From Vicia villosa (taxonomy: Eukaryota > Streptophyta > Magnoliopsida > Fabales > Fabaceae), in assembly GCF_029867415.1 (NCBI RefSeq), contig NC_081185.1, positions 81,503,553 to 81,567,552 of the forward strand: a stretch of 64,000 bases of DNA. Reading direction: 5' to 3'. The notes beneath the pieces were generated by a model. The model had not been told where the DNA came from, made no database searches, and saw only the letters and a program-made list of their open reading frames with translations. Positions 33,547 through 46,446 of the stretch are shown here, one piece after another (within the stretch, counting starts at the first letter, position 1; each line of letters starts with the position of its first letter). The translations under genes were made by a program, and so were the position numbers.

Positions 33547-34755
33547 TGTTAGAACAAGATTTGTTCTGATCAATTATCTTAGTTTTGATGATAACAATAA
33601 TATGAATTTTGCTTAAGATAATATGGTACTCTAATCCAATGCAATTTCCTTTTCAGGAAATATATAAAGAGTACGCATAATTCAGCGCTCAGAAGCTTTG
33701 TCTCAAAGGGTTCAGCATGCAACATCAGAACATGGTCTGGCAAGACATCAGAAGATGGTCGAAGCAGAATCAGAACATGGGTCTATGGAAGCATCAGAAG
33801 AACAAGAGAACAGAAGCATTGAAGTACTGATGGTATCACGCTCAGAAGCACTTCAAGGTCAGAAGATCAGAAGATGCTATGCACCAAGCTGTTTGACTCT
33901 GATGATATTCAAACGTTGTATTCACAAACATCAGATCAGAAGGAAGTACAAGTGGCAAGCTACGCTGACTGACAAAAGGAACGTTAAAAGCTATTAAAGG
34001 CTACGTCAGTAGACACAGCGTGAACAAGGCTCGAGGTAGTTGACAAAAGCGTATAACATTAAATGCGATGCTGTACGGAACACGCAAAGCATTAAATGCA
34101 CTCAACGGTCATCTTCTCCAACGCCTATAAATATGAAGTTCTGATGAGAAGCAAGGTTAACGATTCTGCACCAAAACAACTCATATTAACTTGCTGAAAC
34201 TCTGTTCAAATTCAAAGCTCAGAATCTTCATCTTCATCAAAGCTCACTACATTGCTGTTGTAATATATTAGTGAGATTAAGCTTAAACGTTAAGAGAAAT
34301 ATCACAGTTTGTGATTATAGCTTTTAAGAAGCAATTGTAATACTCTTAGAATTGATTACATTAAGTTGTAAGGAACTAGAGTGATCGTGTGGATCAGAAT
34401 ACTCTAGGAAGTCTTAGAGGTTATCTAAGCAGTTGTAACTAGAGTGATCGTGTGGATCAGTAGACTCTAGAAAAGTCTTAGAGGGTATCTAAGCAGCTGT
34501 TCCTGGAGTGATCAGTGTGTGATCAGAAGACTCTGGAAGACTTAGTTGCTGACTAAGTGGAGAACCATTGTAATCCGTGCGATTAGTGGATTAAATCCTC
34601 AGTTGAGGTAAATCATCTCTGCGGGGGTGGACTGGAGTAGTTTAGTTAACAACGAACCAGGATAAAAATAACTGTGCAATTTATTTTTATCTGTCAAGTT
34701 TTTAAAGCTACACTTATTCAAACCCCCCCCTTTCTAAGTGTTTTTCTATCCTTCA
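33547..34755 (+). repeat. 3' LTR of the SIRE-type element
   Basis: It matches the 5' LTR except T for C at 33819 and a shorter homopolymer run near 34721-34731 (AAA plus eight C, instead of AA plus eleven C). Confidence 0.93.
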
Positions 34756-35324
34756 AAAAGCATTTTATTTTCTATTAAATGTATAATAAATGTAAGATAG
34801 CAACCAAGTAAAGAAAAAGTAAAATCTAATGAAAATGCAAGGGATTAACATAGCATCCTCGTGACAGCAATATCATATCATAATAAACATAATTAGACAC
34901 ATAAAAACCCAAATCATGAACAACACAAATAACTAACAGTGGTATAAAATAATTATAAAGTAAACAAATTATTATATTATAATACCATTAAGAGATATGC
35001 AAAAGTAACTATTAATTTTTCATTAGGTTTAATTAACTCACTACATGAAGAATTATAACAGATTAAAAATCTTATTAAATTTTAAAAGAAACTTTCTTGT
35101 TATAACGTATTCAAAAACGGATTAAAAAAACTCTTTTGCTATTCAATTAATTCATTAATAATTTTTAGTATATACTATTCATTTATAATTTTTTTTATAA
35201 TAATATTAGTAAAACGTATTCATTACATATTATTTATTTTTATATTTTTAATAATAATATTAGTAAAATATTATATCATCATACCATTAAGAGATATGCA
35301 AAAGTAACTATTGTTTTTCATTAG

Positions 35325-35506
35325 ATGCATAGACAATAGTCTTAAAGCTTGATTTATTTGAAACAAAATCCTCATGGAAGTGTTCAATAGAGTCGAGAAT
35401 GACTATTTGTGGATGAGTAGCTTTTTTCTTCTCATTAACCTCTAAAAATGAGTTCACAAATGCATTTGCAAAGTCAAGGTCATTATACTTGAAATTTTAA
35501 TTACAA
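35325..35506 (-). pseudogene. Possible exon fragment, unidentified
   Basis: The minus strand is open for about 60 codons between stops and has ordinary amino-acid composition (for example THPQIVILDSIEHFHEDFVS), unlike its AT-rich surroundings. A TTTCAAG acceptor-like site lies at its start. I do not recognise the protein. It may be a captured or decayed exon; chance is not excluded. Confidence 0.25.
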
Positions 35507-38500
35507 AATTAAAAATACTATACATCACATTATTTGAGTAGTCACATACGTAGATATCATATTAAGAGAGTTGTATAAGAGAAATCACAATAAGTGACAT
35601 TACAAATTTCCATACATGATTAGTGGGTACTCGAACTCACAATTTTTTTACATTTTATAAGTGTGTGAGTTTCTTTCTATACTAAGTAGGACTTCACATA
35701 TTAGTTAAAATTTATAGATATAGAGAATATAAGTAGGAATGTTATAACTTAGTTGTATATATTTAAATTCTAAAATAAATATATTTATTTTAAATGAAAT
35801 ATTTGATGTGATTTTTTAGCATCAAATGGTAATAAAAATCACGTCACCCATAATTAAAATTTGTATATACTTTAACATATTAACCTGCTCTTTCATATAA
35901 GAAAAAAATAATTAAAGTTATTCAAAAAAAATTTTGGTGCGTTTTTAAATATATAAAAAAAATTACTACTAAGGATGAGAAACTTCATTATAATAGCCTT
36001 GTTTGTCTTTCATGATTTGTTATAGCAGTACAACAAAAATTTACAAACAAATTCCTCCAAGATCGTTCCTATTTTCAGGCAAAACACCACCACACTTGAC
36101 TTCAAAACCTCTTAGAACTGTCAATTGTTGCTGGCTTTCACATGCTCAAACCTTTGCTTTTTATCCAAAAAAGAAATAACTTCTCTCAAAATATATATAT
36201 TTCGCAATGGAGTCATTCACTTTAATATCCTACAATATGCATTATAAAATCTTCACTGCATATTATAATTATAATACGCATAAAATTTTAATTTAAATTT
36301 AACTACTTAAAATTAGAAGAAATAATAGTTAAAATAAAAGAGAGAAAGAAAGAAATTTTAGAAGGTGAAAGACAGATGGAAATGTCATTACATGACATAT
36401 GTAAAGGAGGAGAGAAGTGATTATGGAGTTTAGACGGTTAAATTATCAAGTATGCAAAATTATTCATGTAAAAAATAAAGATTGTGCAAGTGGATACCTT
36501 TTTTCGAGAAGTAGCCCTCACTTTTAGTGGAATACATTAGACATATTAGTTTACCTCATTTATATGGTAATTAGATTGTTTTGATTTCTCTTATATACTA
36601 TAGAGTATGGAGTTTCCAATACCAAATGGTTACACTGAATAATGGCAGTAGCTGCAAAGCCAATAAAACATTTCTTTTATTATTAAAAGAGTAATTGATA
36701 GTTATAAATTCTTAATAACGGGAAGGTAAGGAAGAGGTTTAGAGGCTTAAATGGATTAATGAACATAAATAAACAATAGAATAGAAGTTATAGAATAGAT
36801 AAAAAAAACGTTTAGAATATTTATGTAATATAATTTAGGTATTTATTCCGTATTTATTCCATTAATGTGTCGTTTATGAAAGTAATTATTTTAAAATCAA
36901 AACTAAACATAAAATAATTAAAAGTGAATTATTTATTAGTATTATAAAGATATTTTTTAAAAGCGGAATTAAAGGTTTATACCAAAACATATTTTAGAAA
37001 TACGAAGAATTTGGAAAAACAAATTAACTGAGCTGTGAGGCAGCCACGTGGCAGATTGTGAGAAAACAGGAGTTGATTTTCTTATATGATAGATATAAAT
37101 AAAATAAGATAAGTCATTTAAAGGAGAAATAAAATATACATGATTATAATAATTATAATTATATTAGTTGAAAAGGAAAACTTAACTTCTCTCTCATGTT
37201 ACAAGAAAAGATGCAAGGGTCAATAACCAAAATGCTGGAAACATGTAAGCACTATAACAATCATCAAAATCCAAGTTTATCAGGTTGCATATATTATTTA
37301 TTTACTTTCTAAGCATTTTTATCACAACAACAAATGTTGCAACACTCAAGCATTCACAATACAAAGACAGTAATTTTTTAGGCCTCAATGTTCAAATAAA
37401 ATAATTGGTGGGAATACAAGATTTAAGACAATGTTCTATAGAAAAATTTAGCATAATTGCTACCACTGTAAGCAAACTACCATTAACACCAAAACTTGCA
37501 AACGAGTTCAAAAATCAAAACTATGCTTTTGTAAGTATTAGTTTACAGAGCAAACCAAAATAAAGGGAATTGTTTTATTTTCAAAGTAAAAATTGTGCAA
37601 ATAAATCAAGGGTCAGTATATGGCGTTACAAATACAATTACTTAGTCTCGTAAGAACAATATATGTCTCGATGTTGCTTTCATATATCTTCTAACTTTTC
37701 ACACATCAGACAAGAGCTTTACTTTAATTTCTACAGCAAGTTCCAAAAATCTAGAGTACATTTGTTTGCCACTATTTTTATTCTATTTTTAGGTCAGATT
37801 AACTCATCTTCGATCTTTGATCTATCCTGATGGCGTCCTCGTACATTGTTACAACGGCCGTTTCTGCATTACCTTGAGAAGGTTGCATCCCCATCTTGCC
37901 CAGGGAGTGCACATAGATGCATTTTCAAGCTTTCTGTTGCCTAACCCTATTGATGCCTAACCACTAAATTGCCACAAAATCCCACTAAAACAGTCGCCTC
38001 TATTCCACTCACCCTAGACTATGAAGTAGCAAAAAAGATCCTACTATTAGAATTATGAAAATCTTATCATTGGGAAACCAAAAACTTGTAGCCGAAAACA
38101 TTCCCATAGATCGACAGTGACTAATCAAGTCACTTTCCGGTCTGAGCAATTAATTTCCGCTGTAGATCAAGCTTAGTAAAATATTTGGTAATACTAAATC
38201 TAAGACATAAAATATCAAAAACTCCCAAAGCTCTAATAATGTCAACCGGAATATCAACCTTGAATCAAAAATCAACCTCGACCAAAAATAAACATTAAAA
38301 GACATGTGTTGAAAATGACATTGAAATCAAGTTAATCTACCTCTGTCAATCTTACCCTGTCAATCAACATATGGCAGTATTAAGGCTTATAATGTTATTC
38401 ATTATAAACTTTGACTTCATGATCCTATAGAATAATTTTGAACACGACTCCCATTCTTTGATCCATTTTGGCCTATCAGTCTGTCTAAGAATACTTTATT

Positions 38501-40189
38501 TGTCAATGCTAGATTTCTAAACTTTGAATGTCGGCAAAAATGGCTGCCAAACTTTGTTACTGCAATATTGCACATAAATATGGCTACTTCAAGCAAATAT
38601 CCATACATTCAAACTCATTTATTGTTGACATTAATTTTGACAATTTGCTATTGCACAGAATTAGTGTCATTAAATGTCAAAAAACTACAAAAGCCTACAA
38701 TTTAAATAGTGAATACAATTGTATTTAATAAAGGCGGAAACCTTTAATGTCTTTCCCAACCAAAGATTAATGACAGTGGTACTGTATGATGGTAATTTAA
38801 ACAATATATGGTTCAAGGACAAGTTATATTTTGTATTTTTGTATTTGCCTCATGTCAAATTATTTATAGCATCTCAATATATGAAAGTTCAACCTTTATG
38901 TTTCAGGGTATTTGTAACAAAAATGCCTATGAAATTTGCAAGAATCTTGGTGTTTGACAATATTCAACTACAAAATGGATTACCTTTTATTTTTAGATGG
39001 AGAGATGTTGTCACCATTATTCAAAAACCTGTAATAGCAAAGGAACAAAACTTAATGAGTTAAATTATCTAAATAGTATAGAAGGAATATTTAAAGGTTA
39101 CAAAGCAGCAAGGAAATAGAGAAATATAAACAATGTAACACTTGCTTGATTGAAGATGGCAATTGAAACGTGTGATGTCTTTAATAAAGGACGATTTAGT
39201 GTTGGCATTTATTTTTTGTTTCAAAATGAGGTTGACATTTTTTGGAGAGCAAAAAGTGTTAAAGTCAAACTTAAAACCTTAAATGCATTCTTAAGTAATA
39301 ATATTATTAAAAGTCATTCTTTAACTTAAAAAAATTATTTAATATATACAAGGGTTCATCAACCCAAGATACAATTGATACGTAACTACCCGAAGGAAAA
39401 TTGAGATGTAACTATGGATTAGATCTAACAACTTGCAAATCTGAAAGCATAGCAGTGCCTTTTTTAGCTAGTTGTACAAGCATTTCTCAAATTGTTGTAA
39501 TATAGGTTGTACAATAAAAAATGTTACATGTATGCTACCTTAACTTGTATAAGGAAGCACACCTTGGTTGATGAGGAATGTAACAGGACATGCCATGGGT
39601 CTCAAGGAAAAGATGCTTTTATGAAGGTATAGTATGCTAAAGAGCTAATGTTCATACACCAAATGCAATTTTAATGCTAAATTTGTACCTGCAAACATAC
39701 ATGTTTGTTGCTGTCAGTAGCAGTAGGGATTAAGAAAATGCAGAAAATAGGCAGCTGGAGTAGTATGTACAGCAGACAATTGCTCGCAAAAAGCAATATG
39801 TACAACAGGCAATAGAAACCTCGTTTGATAAAGAGAGGTATTTTCAGCAAAAATTAATAATTAAGACAACTTAATATATGCAATGTTCATAAATGTGAAG
39901 AAATATAAACTCTTTTTATTACTTGTAGTTTTACTTGTAGTATTTTGGTATAACATTAAAAAATTTGGCAAAACACTTGTGTAAGATAATATAACAAAAC
40001 GCATTTTTCCAGACATTGACATCAGGCTTCAAGTCTGTGATAAAAAGTGGAGCTCACATGATAAACAGCTGGTCTGAAATGATGTTTATGAAAACCTTAA
40101 TAAACAAAACCCGGAAACATAAAAGCAAACCAGAAAACTGAACAAAAGTGATACCACTGAACAAATAACTCAGTATTGATACACAACTG

Positions 40190-40459
40190 ATACAACACAA
40201 AACTTTTTCTAAACTTTAAAAAAATGAAACTTCATAAACAACAAAGCATCATAAAACTTCACATGAAGGAATTTCATAAAAACGAAACTTCATACAACAC
40301 GAAACTTCATAAAAAACGAAACTTAATCTAAACGGCACATGAAGGAAGACGAATAGGAAATCGAAAAAGTCACACGCACAAGCGCGAAACGAAAGATGGT
40401 ATTCATTAAAATCAAAAGTTCAATTTAAAATGCACATGAAGGAAGACAAACACAAACCA

Positions 40460-40509
<50 letters not shown>

Positions 40510-40640
40510 CTTATACAACATAAAAATACAAACATGGTGAAAGCATACATCCAAAAACATGGTGTTCATAAAAAAATCCAAACTTCATGTGCAGGAAGAC
40601 GAACACGGCTTAAAAACTGATATAAAATCGATACTTAGAA
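40190..40640. repeat. Short-motif repeat cluster with (AT)n core
   Basis: AAACTTCATA preceded by AACGA occurs several times at 40255-40325, and CACATGAAGGAAGACGAA or a near variant occurs at about 40338, 40431 and, partly, 40590. An (AT)n run occupies 40463-40508. The unit is not coding and its origin is unknown. Confidence 0.6.
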
Positions 40641-42030
40641 CCTATGAACACCCATGAACAACCACGAAAACTGATGAATGAGAGGAGAGGGAAGAAGTTA
40701 ACCTTGATTCACCAGAAGAACAATGAGACGAGAGTGAAAGCTTTAGCAAGGGCATAAAATATACTTAGAAATAAAAATGAAATGAGAAAGAATAGTGTTT
40801 GAAAGCATGTTGAAAAGATAGAGGGAAAACAACCCGGGTAAAACTATTGTTCTTTGAATATTGTTGTGTTTTGAATTCTCTTGAAAAATGTTAGCCAAAT
40901 GTCACAATGAATTGTTTTATGGATGGCACCTTGCAAAAGCAAATGCTATGATTGGTCAATGTAGTTTTATTTAGTCAATTACCATTAAAGGCATTTGTTA
41001 GTGTAAATTAATTTGTTAGCAAGGATATATTAGGGAGATTAGTAGAATCCTCCAAGCATAGATAAATAGTTGATATATTAAATTCTATCATATTTTGAAT
41101 ATCAACAAATGGCGCAGCGAATGATCTAAAGTTTTGAATATATGTTTTTTATTGGTATTTTCATTGTTTTAATTAGAAAAACAAATCACAAATTAACCTA
41201 TGCGCAAATTTAAGGTTTTTATAAATTATTTAAAATTGTTTTTTAAAATTTGTGATTCTATAACAAACAAAGTATAGTTTTATTTAATATTGTTTTAATA
41301 CTATTTTAAGTATTTTATTTTTTTGGTTATAATTTTTTTAGATTTTAAACTATCACTTAAATTTTATGTTATTTTAAATAAATTTTCATTAAAAGATTTT
41401 ATTTGACATACATCATTTAAAAAAATTATGTAATTTGGATTATATTAAAATCTTTAATGATAAAATTAAGTAACTCAAAATCAGCTTTTTAATTTATAAA
41501 AATTTATTTAAAATAACTTATAATATTTTAAAAGAAAATCTCATAAAATCATTTTTTAAAATAAAATTTTTTGTTTTTAAAAAATGCTATAACTAACAAA
41601 GTCTTAATCAAACTTCACGTATGATTTCTGTGTATTTTTAATAGAGTTTAAGACAAAAAAATTTGGTCTAATTCTGTCTATACATTTTTAATTTTAGTCT
41701 AATTTTTTTAACAAAACCCTTTGAGTAATGAGTAATGACCCTTTAATAATAATAATTATTAATTTTTTTAAGATATTATATATGATCAACTCAATTGTTA
41801 TGATGTTTTTATGATAAAATATAATGTAGTGTTATATGTGGCTTAATTTATTATTTTTATTGAAGAATATATTATTATTTTTAAAATATATATTATTCAA
41901 TTTTATTTTTAATAATAAGAAATTTATTATTATTGGTATGAAAGATCATATTTTTAAAATTAAAACACAACTTCGGAAATGTTCGGGACAACCCTGCTTT
42001 CAAATACATAGGAATAAAGTTAAGAAGAAA

Positions 42031-42400
42031 ATCAACAAATAGAGTTATGAAGAGTAAAAAACAAATAAATGATTATTACATTAAAAAATGAGTAAAAAAA
42101 CATAGTGAGAAGAACAAGAAAGAAGAGTAAATAAATAAGAAAAAATTATTACTATTAAATAAAGAAGAGTGAACAAAGAAGACAATGAAAGGTGAGAAAC
42201 ATGTGAGGAAGTGAGAAGACGATGAGAAGTGAGAAATGCATGAGGAAATGAGAAGAGAAAGAGAAGTGAAGTGAGAAACGCGTGAAGAAGATGAGAAATA
42301 AGACGTGTGTGAGGAAGTGGGAAACACGTAAGGAAGTGAGAAACACGTGAGAAAGTTAGAATACAATGAGAAGTAAGAAACACGTGAGGAGTTTTTCGAG
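42031..42400. repeat. Purine-rich tract with repeated GTGAGAAACACGTGAGGAA
   Basis: Over about 350 bp the plus strand is almost only A and G, with many imperfect copies of GTGAGAAACACGTGAGGAAG. Several copies contain the palindrome CACGTG. Three overlapping minus-strand ORFs rich in Ser, Phe and Leu are a by-product of the strand bias, not genes. Confidence 0.75.
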
Positions 42401-42579
42401 TTAGGGCAAACTACGCAAACCTAAAGAAAAACTCCTCCAACATTAATTTTTTAAGGGGTAAATATGATTTGTCACAGTCAAAACAGATAGCAGTTATAAC
42501 CCGCTCGGGGCCAGGAAGTGTTCCGCTCCCACGACCCGCTCAAAACCAAAAAATGCCTGTGATCTCAAACTGAAATGTT

Positions 42580-43133
42580 AATTTCTACGTCATAGCAGCC
42601 GACCTCATACAGCTCAAGGGAAAACCACTATGCAAGATAGATTTTCTGGTCTAACTGCTTATGATCAATCAAGTGTTCCAAAGAACAACATGAGTTCTTG
42701 TAACATGAACTTGAGAAATGTAGATAATAAGATTCTTGATAAACTTGTTGCAAATCTACCTCTTGTCTGCCCAAGCACAAGAGACATTAGGCTCTCAAAA
42801 TACCTCTTTAGAAAGGGGTTTGTTAGAAGAGAGACTACAAAACATGTCCATGGGGTAGCAATTATAGAATACTATATGTACTACTTTCTTTTCTTGAGGT
42901 TTCTATTCCCTTTTTTTTTTTAAACTCAACATATTCATTCAACAAGAAACAAATTTGAAACAGAAGGTGGGGCACTCCCCACCCAAGTACTTGAACCAAC
43001 AAAATCAAACTTATTATGCATGTCACAAAAACTTGTTTTATAATTTGTCTAGTGTTTATCTGATTTTTAAGTTATGTTGTCTTTTTCTCTAAACAATTTG
43101 ATCTAACTTTAAATTATGCAATTCAGTGCTAGG
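42580..43133 (+). pseudogene. eIF4G pseudogene, part 1 (before the MA3 domain)
   Basis: The ORF at 42630-42923 contains DRFSGLTAYDQSSVPKNN and further residues resembling the linker before the C-terminal MA3 domain of plant eIF4G; near 42830-42880 KHVHGVAIIEYY corresponds to the first MA3 helix. Just upstream, SYSSREN is read in another frame, so there is a frameshift at about 42630. The gene is cut at 43133 by a copia element and continues at 49666. eIF4G is the scaffold of the cap-binding complex in translation; this copy lacks everything N-terminal and is dead. Confidence 0.72.
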
Positions 43134-43359
43134 TATTAAACTGTAAAGTGCTCTGTACTATCATTCATTCATTTCAACAATTGTGTGTGCATTTTCAGTT
43201 ATAGAATCAGTTGAACAACCTACAACTATATACATCAATGACTCTTATCACCACAACTCTATCTAATGAAATAGTATGAGATTATCTAGCTAAAGCCCAT
43301 TACAGATTAAAAGCCCAATGACACTAAGGCCCAATACAGTAATGTATACTAATACTCCC

Positions 43360-43650
43360 CCTCAAGATCATGCTCGTGGAAATGACATAATTTTGAGCTT
43401 GCTCCTTAAATCCTGGAAAAGCTGCACTAGGAAGAGGCTTAGTCATAATGTCAGCTAACTGTGCTGAGGCTGTAACATGTTGAATTTTGAGCTTGTTTGC
43501 CATGACTCTCTCTCTGACAAAGTGGATATCAAGCTTTATATGTTTGGTTCGGGCATGTAATATTGGATTGTGTGACAGAATCACTACACCGAGGTTGTCA
43601 CCAAGGAGGGTAGGAGAAAGGCAGCTACGAATTTCAGCTACGAATTTCAT
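43360..43650 (-). pseudogene. Copia RNase H relic
   Basis: Read from right to left, PTLLGDNLGVV, ARTKHIKLDIHFVRERV and QLADIMTKPLP are the usual C-terminal copia RNase H motifs. The N-terminal part is missing, cut by the inserted Ogre-like fragment and a deletion. Confidence 0.85.
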
Positions 43651-43670
43651 TACCAGAAACCGCAGCTAAT

Positions 43671-45652
43671 TGGCGCTAGAATCGTAGCTAAAAGTTTGGC
43701 TCTTTTTCTGTTGAGGAAGATGAAGTACGTGGAGTGTTTTAATTGGCAGGTCAAAAGATCTCGTTCTCTCTCTCAGTACGATCGCGCGTGGAGAAGTGTG
43801 ATTGGCCGGTTAACTCTGCCAAATTCTCTCTCTATTTTTAATTGGCTCATCTAAACAGCACTGGGGCCCACTTTGACTTGTTGTTTTGAATTTTGAATTT
43901 CATTGCGTTTTGTATATTTATTAATTCAGTATGATTCTATTTAATAAATTGTTATGCAGCATGAATGGCAAAGGGGAGAGAAGGCAACGCACAAGACCTT
44001 GGTTCGATCCCCAGGCTGAACATTAATTTTTATTACTTAAACCTTGCTTATCCAGTGTGTATGGGATGCGCTCCCTTACCATGCTTTCTCAGCGTTTCAC
44101 CATATGATGACCAAATCGTCATCAGAGTCAGATCTAAAGGCCACAAAAACGAGTTCCATGATGGACCTTCAAAAGGGCACAACATACAATCAAACGCCCC
44201 ACTTCAGGTTTTTATCTCCTTTTTCTATCCTATTTTATTATTATTTTGTTTTGACCTTTTATTTGAACCAAATCTTTTTTACTAACTAATTAACCATAAA
44301 ATTAACATTAGGATTGTAATTAGTTTTTTTTATTTCTTGTTTTTTAATCAACCAATTAGAATTAGTAATGTAGTTATTAATAATTTTAATTAGTTAATTT
44401 AGGTTAAATAATTTAGGTTAAATAATTTAGGTTAATTTTAATATTTAGAATTTAGGGTTTGTTTAATCAATTAACTTTTTTTCGTAATCTTAATTTAGTT
44501 TAGCTCGTCTTGTGCAGTTAGGTTTAGTAATTTGCCCATTAACCTAGGCTTTACCCACTAGGTTTTTTAGCCATTAACCTTCTAGGTTTAGGTTCGCCTT
44601 TTGTAATCAAACATTGAATTTCTTCATTACCGCAAATTTCTCTTCTCATCTCATATTCCCTTGATTGTCGAATGCCTGTTTAATTTTTTCCTTTATTTTT
44701 TGCCTTTTGTTTAATTTGCCTTTATTTAATTTTTTTTTTGCGTTTTATTCAATTATTTAATTTTCTGTCATTTAAAATTCTAGAAAATGTGTATAGGCTT
44801 GCAAAAGGTTTTTTATGTAATAGCTTAGGATTTACTTTTCTGCATTTTAATTTCCGCACAATATAACTGCGTGGTTAGTAATTTAGGGAGTGACAACTGA
44901 TTAATTGAACATAGCTCACCTAATACAAGATAAAAATATCCGAACTGAATCACATGATTGTGGCACCCACACACCTTTAAGGTAATTCCTCTTCCGTTGC
45001 CTTTCGATTAAAAAATAGTTAAGTCCCTCGAATACGAGGATGCCTTAGCAAATGTTGCCCTCAGTTCATTATCATCATAAAAAGATCATAAGTCCCTTCG
45101 AAGTTGCCTAAAACAAAATGATCTTGTCCCTCGATGTTGCCTCGATAAATAATGATCGTCCCTTCGAATGCTAAGGTGTCCTCAGTGGTTGCCTAAAATG
45201 ACTATTATATCCTTCTCTAAAGACTACTTGCCCTCTTTATGGTATGGATAGCCCTTTCAAACAAAAGTCTTAAAGAACAGAAAAATTAAACTTAGGGTAT
45301 GTTCTCTTAAATGCTTGCTCTATTTAAATTCAAATCAAAAATACTTTTCCAACTCCTTTTCAAATTACTTTCAAAAAGGCTACGCTTATTTTACAAGCTA
45401 AAGTCCTTTTCAAATCCTTTTCCTATTCACACACTACACTTCAAACATTTTGAAAACAAAAAGGGAGCTAAGCAATTAAGAGCCCATGGATAACCATGGA
45501 TACAAAGGGTGCTTACACCTTCCCTTTGTATAACCTACCCCCCGAACTCAAAGTCTTTTAAAAGGTATTTTTTGTTCTTTTAGCCTTTCCAATTGGATAA
45601 AATAAAAGTCGTTGGCGACTCTTGCTATCCGCAACATTTTCTAAAAGTCAGT
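43671..45652 (+). mobile_element. Ogre-like LTR fragment inside the copia element
   Basis: From about 44900 the text is typical of legume Ogre LTRs: repeated GTCCCTTCGA-type blocks (45000-45200), AAGAGCCCATGGATAACCAT, GATACAAAGGGTGCTTACAC, then AATAAAAGTCGT. It is followed by TGGCGACTCTTGC (45613-45625), an Ogre-type primer site complementary to arginine tRNA. About 27 bp later the sequence returns to copia reverse transcriptase. So a 5' LTR plus the primer site remain, and the rest of the element is gone. The left border is approximate and I find no target duplication. Confidence 0.65.
43966..44013 (+). other. tRNA-like A and B boxes
   Basis: TGGCAAAGGGG (43966-43976) fits the polymerase III A box and GGTTCGATCCC (44001-44011) the B box, 24 bp apart. 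The flanks do not form a tRNA cloverleaf, so this is a tRNA-derived piece, perhaps a SINE head, within the Ogre-like fragment. Confidence 0.45.
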
Positions 45653-46446
45653 TCTCCCACCGTATTACAGTGATGTACTGCAGAGCACCTACAACTGATT
45701 TGTATAACAAAGGATCCTGCATAATATCCTCTCCAAATTTGTTGAGTTTACAATGATTGAACATTAGGGCTACAACACCATTGGACGTTTCCATGTTGAC
45801 CTTGCTGAGCAAATCCCTTATATATTTTGTTCGTGTAAGAATGAGAGACCCATCAAGTTGATATTTAAATTCAAGACCAAGAAAGTACTTAGGCTTCCCA
45901 AGTTTCTTAAGATAAAATTGATCATGAAGTTTAGAGATTAGCTTTTGTATCAGATGAGAAGATGAACCTGTAATCAATATGTCATCCACCTAAACTAGAA
46001 CATATAAAGTGATCACATCTGATTGCTATGAAGCCAAATTGAAATAATGACTTGTGAATCTTTTCATACCATGATATGGGTGCCTGATTTAACCTATATA
46101 GAGCCTTGTTCAGCTTGCAAGTAAGAGATTTATTTTCATTTTCAAAGCCAGGTGGTTAAATCATGTAAACTTATTCTTCAAGGTTTCCATTTAGAAAAGC
46201 ATCGTTGATGTCTATTTGTTGAATATCCCATTTCTATGTCAAGGCCAGAGGTAGAAGGACTTTTATGGTGGTTGGTTTTACAGCAAGTGAGAAGGTTTCA
46301 TGATAGTCAAACCCATACAGTTGATAGAAGCCTTTTGCAAAAAGTCTTGCTTTATATTTGTTGAATGGACCATTAGAGCTTTCTTTGATTCTAAATACCC
46401 ACTTGCAGCCTATGGCTTTTCTGTGGGATGAGAGAGAAGTGTCCAA
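45648..46446 (-). pseudogene. Copia reverse transcriptase relic
   Basis: On the minus strand GCKWVFRIKESSNGPFNKYK and KARLFAKGFYQ mark the start of the domain; MDDILITGSS and LKKLGKPKYFLGLEF mark the palm and connection, and KSVVGALQYIT the end, where the Ogre-like fragment begins. The expected catalytic YVDD appears in a stop-containing stretch near 45985. Several frameshifts separate the pieces. Confidence 0.85.

Larger units (their letters stand above)
26021..34755 (+). mobile_element. SIRE-type Ty1/copia derivative lacking most of pol
   Basis: The 8735-bp element has LTRs at 26021-27231 (1211 bp) and 33547-34755 (1209 bp) and a perfect 5-bp duplication AAAAG (26016-26020 and 34756-34760). 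The LTR start TGTTAGAACAAG with TTTTGATGATAACAA, the gag type, and an additional large ORF before the 3' LTR are features of the SIRE/Maximus lineage. Between gag and the extra ORF only a short integrase-end relic remains; reverse transcriptase, RNase H and the integrase core are missing. I see one base change (C at 26293, T at 33819) and a length change in a poly-C run between the LTRs, so the insertion is recent. It must have used enzymes from a related element. Confidence 0.92.
34756..42030. other. AT-rich region without recognisable genes
   Basis: Seven kilobases with many stop codons in all frames. Two near-identical stretches around ACCATTAAGAGATATGCAAA start near 34984 and 35284. The 114-codon ORF at 38719-39063 shows no domain, signal or relation I can name. 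Around 37800-37970 a plus-strand frame stays open for about 55 codons before TAA, without a recognisable product. Nothing here can be called a gene with confidence. Confidence 0.5.

Noticed and set aside
38719..39063. 114-codon ORF in the AT-rich region
   Set aside because: No recognisable motif, no splice-supported neighbours, and AT-driven composition; not enough to call a gene.
42076..42383. Three overlapping minus ORFs rich in Ser, Phe and Leu
   Set aside because: They follow from the purine-rich repeat on the plus strand and have no start context or domain.
43966..44013. A tRNA gene
   Set aside because: A and B boxes are present but acceptor and anticodon stems do not form.
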